NCBI GenBank assembly: GCA_903837355.1 | Contig: CAILUI010000122.1 | Location: forward strand, 1 to 64,000 | Reading direction: 5' to 3' | DNA: 64,000 nucleotides | Source: an uncultured Victivallales bacterium | GTDB taxonomy: Bacteria; Verrucomicrobiota; Lentisphaeria; Oligosphaerales; JAFGRS01 | Shown: positions 17,479 through 25,267 of the stretch, piece after piece | Layout: each line of letters starts with the position of its first letter | Numbering within the stretch: position 1 is the first letter of the stretch | Translations under genes and position numbers: made by a program | Notes under the pieces: generated by a model | What the model saw: the letters and a program-made list of their open reading frames with translations, nothing else | The model's database searches: none | Told to the model about the DNA's origin: nothing

Positions 17479-20400
17479 ATGAACTCGCGCTGGCTCTGCA
17501 TCTTCCTGCTGACCGCCGCGCCGCTCCTCAGGGGCGTCGAGGCGCCCGTACGCGTCCTCATCCTCAGCGGCCAGAACAACCACGACTGGAAGACCACGAC
17601 GCCGTACCTGCGCCAGCTCCTCGCGGAGAGCGGGCGTTTCACGGTCGCGGTCACGGACACCCCGGAGACGCTGACGGCCGCGGACCTCGCCCAGGCGGAG
17701 GTGCTGCTCTGCAACTGGAACACCTTCGGCGCCCAGGCCGCCGACTGGCCGGCCGAGCGGCGTACGCTGTTCCTCGAGTTCGTACGCAACGGTAAGGGCC
17801 TCGTCTCGGTCCACGCCGGCACCTCGTCCTTCCCCGACTGGGCGGACTACCAGGAGCTGGTAATGGGCACCTGGAAACTCGGCCAGACCGGACATGGCCA
17901 AGTCCACGCCTTCGCGGTCACCAACACCCAGCCCGAGCACCCGGTCATGCAGGGACTCCCGGAACTCTGGGTCGAGGACGAGCTCTGGCACGGAGTGCCG
18001 CTGCGCGGCGACCCCACCGTCCTCGCCAGCGCCCTCTCGGCCGCGGCGACCGGCGGCAGCGGCAAGGTAGAACCCCTCGTCCTTGCCCGCACCTTCGGCC
18101 AGGGACGCAGCCTGACTCTCCTGCTCGGGCATGACCTGCAGGCCATGCGTCACCCCGGCTTCCGCATCCTCGTCACTCGCGGCAGCGAATGGGCCGCCAC
18201 GGGCAAGGTCACGCTGCCCCTGCCCCCGGATCTCGCCGGCGAGGAACTGGCGCTGGCGCTGGCGGCCGTCGCCGTCCACGGCTTTGGGCAGGACCGCGCC
18301 CCCTTGCGCCGGGTCGAGACGCTGGTGCTACGGGCCCTGGCCGATGACCGCCAGCATCAGGACCTGGCCACCCGCCTGGCCCGCCTGCTTGACGAGCCCA
18401 CCACCAGCACCGAGGGCAAACGCTTCGCGTGCGAGCAACTTGCCATCGCGGGGGCGGCCACGGAAGTCCCGGCACTGGCGCGCTGGGTGGGCGATGAGGG
18501 GCTCGGGGTTTCAGCGCGGGGCGCCCTGGAGCGTATCGCTGGACCTGAGGCCACGGCAGCCCTGCGACAGGCCTTGGCCACGGTCCCTGAGAGCCAGCGC
18601 CCAGGCGTTGTTGCCAGCCTCGGCCGCCGGCGCGATGCCGAGGCCGTCGCCCTCCTCGCAGCGGGCGTTGACTCGGCCCGGCCGGTCCTCGCCGCCGCCA
18701 CGCTCCAGGCCCTGGCCGCCATCGGCACGGCGGACGCTCTGACGGTCCTCCTGACCTTGGAGAAGCAGGCGGGGGAAACGTTGCGCGTGCCCTGGTCGGA
18801 GGCGCTGCTCCGCGCCGCCGATACACGCCTCCGGCAGGGCGATGCCGGCGCGGCAGAAACAGCCTTCCTGCGCTTAACGCAGACGGATGTCCCGGCCCAC
18901 GTCCGCCGCAGTGCCCTCCGCCAGACGCTGGGCACGCCGGCCACTGACCAAACGGCAGCTTTGACTGCCGCCCTGCGCAGCGACGACGCGGTCCGTTGCG
19001 GCGCCGCTCTCGATGTCCTGCGCGACAACACCCTCTTACCGGCGGCCGCCGCCGTAGCCTGCATTGCCAGCGTCTACGACGCCAGCACCGAGAGCACGCA
19101 GAGCCAACTGCTGGCCGTCCTGGAAGCCCGCGGCGGCCCTGAGGCGCTCCGCCTCGCCGGCGCCGCGCTGGCCAGCCCGGCGGAAGGGGTCCGCCGCCGC
19201 GCCATCGCGACGCTTGGCAGCCTCGGCGGCGCCGACCAGGTGCCCCTGCTCATTGCCCGCGCCACCCCAGCCACCGCCGCCGAAGCCGACGCCATCACCA
19301 CCGCTCTCTCGCGGCTGGCGGGCGACGACGTTACCCCGGCCATCGCCGCCGCACTCGGCGGCGCTACCGACCCCGCGACCCTCATCCTGGTCGAGACCCT
19401 CCTCAACCGCGCCGCCCGCAGCGCCATCCCGGCGCTGCTCCAGACCGCGACGCGCCAGGGAGAACCGGGCGCCGCGGCGGTGCGGGCCCTCGGCGAGTTG
19501 GGCGATGACGCGACCTTCGCCAACCTCGTTGCCAGCGTTGCTCAAGGCCGCTGCAGCGCCCCGACAACGGTCGTCCGTCAGGCGCTGACCGACATCGCGC
19601 AGCGACGCCCGGCGGACCCCGCCCGGCCGGCCCTCGCGGCCCTCGCGGCCGCCGAACCCGCCGTCCAGGCACTGCTCGTCGGCGTGCTCGGCACGCTCGG
19701 CGGTGACGAAGCCCTGGCGGCAGTGGCGGCCAGGTTGACCCCAGAGGCTCCCGCAGAGGTCCGCCTGGCCAGCCTGCGCGCCCTCTCCGGCTGGCCGACC
19801 GCGGCCCCTTGCGAGCGCCTCGTGGAGGTCCTTCAGAACTCCACCGACCCGGTCGAGCAGGTCCTGGCCGCCCGCGGCGTGAGCCGCATGCTTGGGGAGG
19901 ACTCCGGACGCCCTCTCGACGCCCGTGCCGCCCTCCTCAACCGTGCCTTCGCCACCCGGTACGCAGAGGCCACGGACGAACTGCTGAAGGGCGCTGCCAG
20001 CGTGTGCAGCCCACAGACCTTCGAGGTCCTGCTCCCCGCCCTCGCCGCCGGATCCACCAGCTCCGCCGCGGCCCAGGCCATCATCGCCCTCGCCGGGACT
20101 CTCCAAGGCAGCCATGCGGCGGCAACCGCACGCGCCCTGCGCGCCGTCGCGGCCGAGTGCTACGACAGCGCCCTGCAGGACCGCGCCGAGGGCATGCTGC
20201 GTGGCGTCATCGCCGGACCCAACCTCGCCGTCGGCGCCACGGCCGATAGTCGCGATGGCCTGGCTCCGGACAATGAAGGCCGCGGACCCGAGGCCGCCAT
20301 CGACGGCAATCCCGCCACCTACTGGGACGATCTGGACGACCAGAAAGCCTATCACCTCAGCGTCACCCTGACCCAACCCGCGGTCGTCGGCGCCATCGCC

Positions 20401-21504
20401 ATCACCGGCTTCGTACACCACGAGTACGCACCGAAGGACTTCGAGATCGTGGCCGATGGCAAGGTCATCCGTACCGTGGTTGGCGCCGCCTATGAGCACA
20501 ACCGGTTGCTGGTCGCGCTGCCCCCGGTCCGCTGCCAAACCCTGGAACTGCGCATCTCGGGGTACTACAGCAAGAGCCCTGCCGTGCGCGAGCTCGAGAT
20601 CTTCGGCCCCCCCCTTGTCGAGCCCGGCCAGGACAGGCTGGGCTGGGAGCGGACCCCCGGCGCCGTCAGCCTGCTCAATGGCGAGCGTACCGTCTGGCGC
20701 CTCAACTACGCCCCCGGCCACGCCAAGCCCTTCTTTCATCCGCTTGCCCTCAGAGACGGCACCGTCCTCACCTGGGCGTCGCCCCCCGACCACCCCTGGC
20801 ACCATGCCCTCTGGTTCTCCTGGAAGCTCATCAACGACGTGAACTACTGGGAGGAAGACAAGGCCACCGGGCAGTCGGCAGGACGGACCTCCTGGGAGCC
20901 CCCGACCCTCGACACCCGCGACGACTTCTCGGCCACCATCCGCCTGGCACTCGCCTACGCTCCCCCAGACGGCGCTCCCGTCCTCCGCGAACAGCGCACG
21001 CTCGACATCTCGGCGCCCACCGCCGACGGTGGTTACCGCCTGGACTGGACCCTGGTCTTCACCGCCGTCGCCGACCAGGTTGTCCTCGAGCGCACACCCA
21101 TTCCCGGCGAAGCCAACGGGGTCGGCCACGGCGGCTACGCCGGACTCAGCCTCCGTGTCGCCCGCAGTCTGGTGGACTGGAAGATCCTCAACGCCGACGG
21201 CCTCAGCGGCGGCGAGGGGCATCGCAAACCGTCACTGGCCATGGACTTCAGCGGTACGGCCGGCGGCGTGGCGGCGGGCATCGCCATCCTCGATCACCCC
21301 GGCAATCTGCACGCGCCCAGCCCGTGGTTCGTCAGCGCGGATACGCAGACGCCGTTCGGGTACTTCAGCCCCGCTGTCCTCTGCCTGCAACCCCACACGC
21401 TGCGCCGCGGCGAGACCTTCACCCTGCGCTACCGGGTGCTGGTCCATCCTGGGGCGCTGGATGCCGCGAGCCTGCACGGCGCCGCGGCGGACTTTGCGAA
21501 GTAA
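17479..21504 (+). CDS. ThuA - HEAT repeats - F5/8 domain - DUF6807 (PmoA-like) fusion protein
   Basis: 1341 residues with a signal peptide (RWLCIFLLTAAPLLRGVEA). Residues 20-250 are a ThuA-type glutamine-amidotransferase-like domain (VLILSGQNNHDWKTTTP, GLVSVHAGTSSF, ELWHGVPLRG). About 260-890 are alpha-helical HEAT-like repeats rich in Ala/Leu. About 915-1045 form a discoidin/F5-8 sandwich (AIDGNPATYWDDLDD). The last 290 residues match DUF6807, annotated in databases as PmoA-like (HPWHHALWFSWKLINDVNYW, GVGHGGYAGLSLR). ThuA domains are linked to 3-keto-disaccharide metabolism. The gene is followed 32 bases later by a Gfo/Idh gene, so an oxidoreductive sugar-processing role is reasonable inference. 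I chose ATG 17479 for its signal peptide; an upstream in-frame start would add 7 residues. Confidence 0.85.
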   Translation: MNSRWLCIFLLTAAPLLRGVEAPVRVLILSGQNNHDWKTTTPYLRQLLAESGRFTVAVTDTPETLTAADLAQAEVLLCNWNTFGAQAADWPAERRTLFLEFVRNGKGLVSVHAGTSSFPDWADYQELVMGTWKLGQTGHGQVHAFAVTNTQPEHPVMQGLPELWVEDELWHGVPLRGDPTVLASALSAAATGGSGKVEPLVLARTFGQGRSLTLLLGHDLQAMRHPGFRILVTRGSEWAATGKVTLPLPPDLAGEELALALAAVAVHGFGQDRAPLRRVETLVLRALADDRQHQDLATRLARLLDEPTTSTEGKRFACEQLAIAGAATEVPALARWVGDEGLGVSARGALERIAGPEATAALRQALATVPESQRPGVVASLGRRRDAEAVALLAAGVDSARPVLAAATLQALAAIGTADALTVLLTLEKQAGETLRVPWSEALLRAADTRLRQGDAGAAETAFLRLTQTDVPAHVRRSALRQTLGTPATDQTAALTAALRSDDAVRCGAALDVLRDNTLLPAAAAVACIASVYDASTESTQSQLLAVLEARGGPEALRLAGAALASPAEGVRRRAIATLGSLGGADQVPLLIARATPATAAEADAITTALSRLAGDDVTPAIAAALGGATDPATLILVETLLNRAARSAIPALLQTATRQGEPGAAAVRALGELGDDATFANLVASVAQGRCSAPTTVVRQALTDIAQRRPADPARPALAALAAAEPAVQALLVGVLGTLGGDEALAAVAARLTPEAPAEVRLASLRALSGWPTAAPCERLVEVLQNSTDPVEQVLAARGVSRMLGEDSGRPLDARAALLNRAFATRYAEATDELLKGAASVCSPQTFEVLLPALAAGSTSSAAAQAIIALAGTLQGSHAAATARALRAVAAECYDSALQDRAEGMLRGVIAGPNLAVGATADSRDGLAPDNEGRGPEAAIDGNPATYWDDLDDQKAYHLSVTLTQPAVVGAIAITGFVHHEYAPKDFEIVADGKVIRTVVGAAYEHNRLLVALPPVRCQTLELRISGYYSKSPAVRELEIFGPPLVEPGQDRLGWERTPGAVSLLNGERTVWRLNYAPGHAKPFFHPLALRDGTVLTWASPPDHPWHHALWFSWKLINDVNYWEEDKATGQSAGRTSWEPPTLDTRDDFSATIRLALAYAPPDGAPVLREQRTLDISAPTADGGYRLDWTLVFTAVADQVVLERTPIPGEANGVGHGGYAGLSLRVARSLVDWKILNADGLSGGEGHRKPSLAMDFSGTAGGVAAGIAILDHPGNLHAPSPWFVSADTQTPFGYFSPAVLCLQPHTLRRGETFTLRYRVLVHPGALDAASLHGAAADFAK

Positions 21505-21536
21505 CGAGGCGCAGCCGCAGTCCGGGAGATCAGACC

Positions 21537-22859
21537 ATGGCAACCGCAATGCTGTCGCGGCGGAGTTTCCTCAAGAGTTCGGCGGCCAGCGCCGCCGCCC
21601 TGGCGGTGCCGACCCTCATCCCGGCGCGTGTCCGGGGACAGCAGGCCCCCAGCCGCAAGGTGACCCTGGCGGCCCTCGGCGTCGGCGGCCGCGGCACTGC
21701 CGTCATGCACGGCTTTATGCAGCACGCCGACGCCCAGTTCCTCGCCGTCTGCGATCCCTTCCAGAGCCGGCGCGAGGCCGCCAAGGCGACCTTGGACACA
21801 CACTACGGCAGGAATGCCGTCACCGCCTACGCCGACTACCGCGAGGTTCTCGCACGCCCGGACATCGATGCGGTGATCATCTGCACCCAGGATCACTGGC
21901 ACGTCCCCCTGGCCATCGCCGCGGCCCGAGCTGGCAAGGATATGTACGTGGAGAAGCCCCTGGGCGTCAGCCTGGAATGGGCCAAAGTGCTGCGCGAGGA
22001 ACTCCGGCGCGGCGCCCGCGTCTTCCAGTATGGCACCCAGCAGCGCTCGGACTGGAAGTTCCGCACCGCCTGCGAGCTGGCGCGTAACCAGGTCGTCGGC
22101 AAACTCCAGCGTATCGAGGCCTGGTGCGCCAGCCTGGGCGGCCCGGGCGGATCCACCGCGCCACTGGCCGCTCCGCCCGACCTCAATTACGACCTCTGGC
22201 TCGGACCGGCCCCGGTCAGCCCCTACACCGCCGACCGCTGCACGGCCAACGGGACCTACCACATCTATGACTACGCCCTCGGCTTCATCGCCGGCTGGGG
22301 GGCTCACCCGCTCGATATCGCGCAGTGGGGCCTCGGCAGCGACGACACCAGCCCGGTGGCCTACGCGGGCACGGGGACGCTGCCGACGGCCGGCCTCTGG
22401 GATACGGTCGCGAGCTGGGATATCCACTGCCGCTATGCCAACGGCGTCGACCTGCACTTCATGAGCGCCGACGTCGCGCAGCCGATCGTGACCCCGTATC
22501 GGCCCTGGTGCGACCACGGCACCACCTTCTTCGGCGACCAAGGCTGGGTCAGCGTCGACCGCGGCCGCCTCTGCGCCAGTGCGCCCGGCCTCCTCAAAGC
22601 GCGCCTCGGCCCCGACGCCATTCGCCTCAAAGCCAGTCCGGGGCAGGACCGCGACTTCCTGGACTGCGTCCTCTCCCGCGAGCCCACCGTGAACCCGTTC
22701 GAATCGGCCATGCGTTCGGATACCATCAGCCACCTGGCCGACGTGGTCGTCCGCAGTGGGCGCCCCCTGCGCTGGGATCCCCTCCAGGAAGCGGTGGTCG
22801 GCGACGACGCCGCGGCCCGCCGCCTTGACCGCCCGATGCGCGCGCCTTACGCGGTCTGA
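21537..22859 (+). CDS. TAT-exported Gfo/Idh/MocA-family oxidoreductase
   Basis: 440 residues. The N-terminus SRRSFLK followed by a hydrophobic Ala-rich stretch is a twin-arginine signal (residues 7-33), so the protein is exported folded with its cofactor. LAALGVGGRGTAVMHGFM is the Rossmann nucleotide-binding loop, GKDMYVEKPLG contains the conserved Lys of EKP, and GWGAHPLDIAQWGLG holds the catalytic-site His. Family members oxidise or reduce sugars with NAD(P). The gene lies 32 bases after the ThuA fusion gene with GGGAGA as ribosome binding site, so they are probably one operon. Confidence 0.92.
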   Translation: MATAMLSRRSFLKSSAASAAALAVPTLIPARVRGQQAPSRKVTLAALGVGGRGTAVMHGFMQHADAQFLAVCDPFQSRREAAKATLDTHYGRNAVTAYADYREVLARPDIDAVIICTQDHWHVPLAIAAARAGKDMYVEKPLGVSLEWAKVLREELRRGARVFQYGTQQRSDWKFRTACELARNQVVGKLQRIEAWCASLGGPGGSTAPLAAPPDLNYDLWLGPAPVSPYTADRCTANGTYHIYDYALGFIAGWGAHPLDIAQWGLGSDDTSPVAYAGTGTLPTAGLWDTVASWDIHCRYANGVDLHFMSADVAQPIVTPYRPWCDHGTTFFGDQGWVSVDRGRLCASAPGLLKARLGPDAIRLKASPGQDRDFLDCVLSREPTVNPFESAMRSDTISHLADVVVRSGRPLRWDPLQEAVVGDDAAARRLDRPMRAPYAV

Positions 22860-22966
22860 ACTCGGGCCGGCGGCGCCGCACGGACTGACAGGCGCCGGCA
22901 TGGGCTACGGCAAGCGCACACGATAGTGGCGGAGCGCTGGCGACACCCATGCGGAAGGGATGACGG

Positions 22967-23644
22967 ATGCAGAGGATCACGCCCATCATTCTCCTGGCTG
23001 GCTACATCGTCCTCTTCACCGTGCTGGGCCTGGCGCCCTACGACCGCGCCGTGTGGTGGGCGGAGAACCTGCCGATCCTGCTCCTGGTGGGGGTCCTGGT
23101 CGTCCTGCACCGCTGGCACTGCTCCTCGCCGCTCGCGTACGGCCTGATGGCGTGCCTGGTCTATCTGCACACCATCGGGGGCCACTACACCTTCGAACGC
23201 GTGCCCTTCGACCTGGTCACCCAGACCTTCGGCTTCGCGCGTAACCACTACGACCGGGTGGCGCACTTCAGCGTCGGTTTCTACGCCTTCGGCATCGCCG
23301 AACTGCTGCTGCTGCGCCGGGCGGTCAACTCGAGGCTGGTTTTGTTCATGTTCCCGGTCTTCGCGATCGCGACGCTGGCCTGCGCCTATGAGATCTTCGA
23401 GTGGGGGTACGCCGTCAGTGCCGACCCGACCGCCGGCATCGCCGTGCTTGGCTCGCAGGGCGACGTCTGGGACGCGCAGAAGGACATGCTGGCCGATGTG
23501 CTGGGAGCCCTGTTCGCCACTGGACTATTCTGGCTGGCGTACCGCCGCCACCCAGCGTTCCGCAGCTTGGGCAGCGGCACGGGCACGGGCACGCCGGTGG
23601 CCCTGCCCACGCCACCGCCCCACGGATCTTCACCCTCACGGTGA
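22967..23644 (+). CDS. DUF2238 (YjdF-like) inner-membrane protein with aberrant C-terminal tail
   Basis: 225 residues with about six membrane segments (IILLAGYIVLFTVLGLAPY, LPILLLVGVLVVL, GLMACLVYLHTIGG, AFGIAELLLLRRA, MFPVFAIATLACAYEIFEW, LADVLGALFATGLFWLA). HYTFERVPF, RNHYDRVAHF and GDVWDAQKDMLAD are DUF2238 signatures. Function is unknown. The family normally ends soon after LAYRRH. Here the frame runs on through a Gly-Thr repeat (GSGTGTGTP) into DNA that in another frame encodes an Ig/cadherin-like relic, so the C-terminus is a fusion scar. Confidence 0.85.
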   Translation: MQRITPIILLAGYIVLFTVLGLAPYDRAVWWAENLPILLLVGVLVVLHRWHCSSPLAYGLMACLVYLHTIGGHYTFERVPFDLVTQTFGFARNHYDRVAHFSVGFYAFGIAELLLLRRAVNSRLVLFMFPVFAIATLACAYEIFEWGYAVSADPTAGIAVLGSQGDVWDAQKDMLADVLGALFATGLFWLAYRRHPAFRSLGSGTGTGTPVALPTPPPHGSSPSR

Positions 23645-23817
23645 CGCCGGTCAACGATCCGCCCACGGTCACCGGCGTGGCAGCCTCGACCGCGGTCGAG
23701 GGCGACACCTCGACCCTCACCGCAACGCTGGAGGACGTGGACGAGGCTACCCTTGACGTGGCCGTCGCCTGGGGCGATGGCCGGACAGACACCTATCCCG
23801 GCGTGGGCTGGGAAGGA
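23626..23817 (+). pseudogene. Ig/cadherin-like repeat fragment of a lost surface protein
   Basis: In the +1 frame relative to the preceding membrane protein the DNA reads IFTLTVTPVNDPPTVTGVAA, then EGDTSTLTATLEDVDEATLDVAVAWGDG. The VTPVNDPP motif joins repeats in large bacterial adhesins with cadherin- or PKD-like units. There is no start, signal or continuation; the sequence runs into the 3' end of the PIN gene. The start overlaps the DUF2238 tail, so this is a recombination remnant. Confidence 0.6.
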
Positions 23818-23823
23818 GGTTCC

Positions 23824-24252
23824 TCAGCTACCGTCGAGGACGGTGAAGCCCTCGAGGCGGGCCGCCGCCGCCAGGCGCAGATCGAGACAGACGAAGCTGA
23901 GGCGCTCCGGCTCATGATCCGCTGCGGTCAGGGCGGCGGCCAGTTGCAGGGCGTCTGCCGCGCGTAGCGGATGCACGCGCAGGAGGCGTTCGGCGGCGCG
24001 GCGACAGGCCTCGCCGGGCAGGACCTCGTCCCAGCTCTGGCGTAGCTCCGTCAGGCGGTCCTGCACGGCACGCAACCCCTGCGGGTCCAGGGTTCCCTCG
24101 CGAACCAGGCGCATGATGGCCGACCAGCACTCGACCGACGTGCCCCACCAGGTGAGCAGCTCCGGGTCGTCCTGCAGCAGGGCCTCCAGGCGCAGACTGG
24201 CGTTCTGCCGTACGAGCAGGACGACAAGAGCCGACGAGTCCCAGTACCTCAC
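23824..24252 (-). CDS. PIN-domain ribonuclease toxin (VapC-like)
   Basis: 142 residues from GTG 24252. RYWDSSALVVLL (first Asp), TSVECWSAIMRL (Glu), LRAADALQLAAAL (Asp) and SFVCLDLRLAAAARLEGF (last Asp) give the acidic PIN active site, so an Mg-dependent RNase is expected. The GTG start overlaps the antitoxin stop as GTGA, giving coupled translation. A longer upstream start would only re-read the antitoxin gene. Confidence 0.9.
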   Translation of the reverse strand: MRYWDSSALVVLLVRQNASLRLEALLQDDPELLTWWGTSVECWSAIMRLVREGTLDPQGLRAVQDRLTELRQSWDEVLPGEACRRAAERLLRVHPLRAADALQLAAALTAADHEPERLSFVCLDLRLAAAARLEGFTVLDGS

Positions 24253-24548
24253 CGCCCGCCCTCCCGTTCGGCAAGCAGGCTGGCCAGGATATCGCCCTTG
24301 CCCGCGGGGGTCGCCGGCGGCAAGCCAATGAAACGCGTGGGGTCGAGCGGCCGCGTCGCGACGCGGATGACGCCCTGGCGAACCAGCGCTGCCTTCCATT
24401 CGGCAACCTGGGCACGCGGGGCCGTCACCGGCTCGAGACGGGCGACCGGCGTCTGGCGGTCAAGGATCAGGACCGACTCACCGGCCTTCACCAGATCCAG
24501 CAGTTCGCTGAGGTGATTGCGCGTATAGGATATGTTCGCCGTATTCAT
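24249..24548 (-). CDS. Phd/YefM-type antitoxin
   Basis: 99 residues. ANISYTRNHLSELLDLVKAGESVLILDRQTPVARLEP is the Phd/YefM DNA-binding fold; the C-terminal tail (GKGDILASLLAEREGG) should wrap the PIN toxin. ATG 24548 is only 6 bases after a good -10 box and there is no Shine-Dalgarno sequence, so it is probably translated from a leaderless mRNA. An adjacent GTG at 24551 would add one residue. Confidence 0.88.
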   Translation of the reverse strand: MNTANISYTRNHLSELLDLVKAGESVLILDRQTPVARLEPVTAPRAQVAEWKAALVRQGVIRVATRPLDPTRFIGLPPATPAGKGDILASLLAEREGGR

Positions 24549-24554
24549 CACGCC

Positions 24555-24583
24555 ACTATAGCCATGTATGGGAGAGGGATCAA
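24555..24583 (-). promoter_or_regulatory. Promoter of the Phd/PIN toxin-antitoxin pair
   Basis: On the minus strand TTGATC (24583-24578), a 17-base spacer, then TATAGT (24560-24555): four of six and five of six matches to the sigma-70 consensus with ideal spacing. The start codon begins 6 bases after the -10. Confidence 0.7.
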
Positions 24584-24608
24584 GCCCCCTGACCGCAGAC
24601 CCAGGGCT

Positions 24609-24769
24609 GTTCCAAGATCGCGGTTCCCGCTACGGGTGAGCGCGTGAGAACGTGAAAGCGTGGATTCGTGGCAGACGGCCGGCGCACGCGCCGTAACCCT
24701 CACGCAATCACGCTCTCACGCTTTCACCGTGCCGGTGACCAACACCGGTGGTCGTTGGGAAAACGGAAC
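24609..24769 (-). repeat. 161-base dispersed palindromic element, copy A
   Basis: Almost identical (three substitutions seen over 161 bases) to the reverse complement of 40128-40288. Ends are GTTCC and GGAAC. Inside are octamer runs of the type GTGARNGC (GTGAAAGC, GTGAGAGC, GTGATTGC) on one arm and their complements on the other, including the perfect pair GTGAAAGCGTG/CACGCTTTCAC. No coding capacity. Flanks GGGCT (left) and CGCCCTGCC (right) are the same as at copy B although the core is inverted. Confidence 0.85.
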
Positions 24770-24823
24770 CGCCCTGCCGCAGACCCGTAGGCGGGCATAG
24801 GATCGGCAGTCGCGCCCGGCGCC

Positions 24824-24972
24824 ATGTGCCGGGATCGAGGTACGGGCGGGTGCCCTCACCCGCCACCGGCACATGGCGCCGGGATCGAGGTACGGGCGGG
24901 TGCCCTCACCCGCCACCGGCACATGGCGCCGGGATCGAGGTACGGGCGGGTGCCCTCACCCGCCACCGGCAC
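24824..24972. repeat. Tandem array of three 50-base palindromic units
   Basis: Three nearly identical units start at 24824 (49 bases), 24873 and 24923 (50 bases each). Each contains the perfect hairpin GGCGGGTG-CCCT-CACCCGCC, with GTGCCGG/CCGGCAC arms outside it. There are no unique spacers, so it is not a CRISPR. The array lies in a 700-base gene-free stretch. Confidence 0.85.
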
Positions 24973-25028
24973 CGCGTGAGGGCACGCGGCCCTACCTTGC
25001 CCACGGCGACCGCGGGCGTGGCGACGCC

Positions 25029-25235
25029 CTGACCAGTGACCCGGTACGCGAACTCACTGGCGGCCGCACCTACACGGAGTACGCCGGGGTGACATACCGG
25101 GACTACTACGACTCGCCGGCGCTGTACCGCGAGTTCGCCGTGCCGTGCTACCAGCGGCTCTACGGCGGCCAGACGAGCCGTTTCATGCATAGCGAACTGC
25201 TGCGGGCCGAGCACCTGCGGATCGCGAGTGTCGCG
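25029..25235 (+). pseudogene. Internal fragment of a UroD-like gene
   Basis: The plus strand encodes DPVRELTGGRTYTEYAGVTY, then RDYYDSPALYREF and SELLRAEHLRIA, resembling the N-terminal third of UroD-like proteins of the kind annotated elsewhere in this window. There is no start or continuation: the reading enters the 50-base repeats on the left and unrelated sequence on the right. It is a relic, possibly carried in with the repeats. Confidence 0.5.
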
Positions 25236-25267
25236 GCGGCCCCGCGTAGCCAGCGACGGCCGCAGCT

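Noticed and set aside
19036..21222. 728-codon open frame antisense to the ThuA-HEAT gene
   Set aside because: Glycine- and arginine-rich shadow with no recognisable motif; the sense strand encodes the real multi-domain protein.
17479..21504. Methane monooxygenase subunit (from the name PmoA attached to DUF6807)
   Set aside because: The domain is soluble, exported and fused to ThuA and HEAT repeats. It lacks the membrane segments of a particulate methane monooxygenase.
24824..24972. CRISPR array
   Set aside because: The units are contiguous and identical with no unique spacers, there are only three, and no cas genes are nearby.
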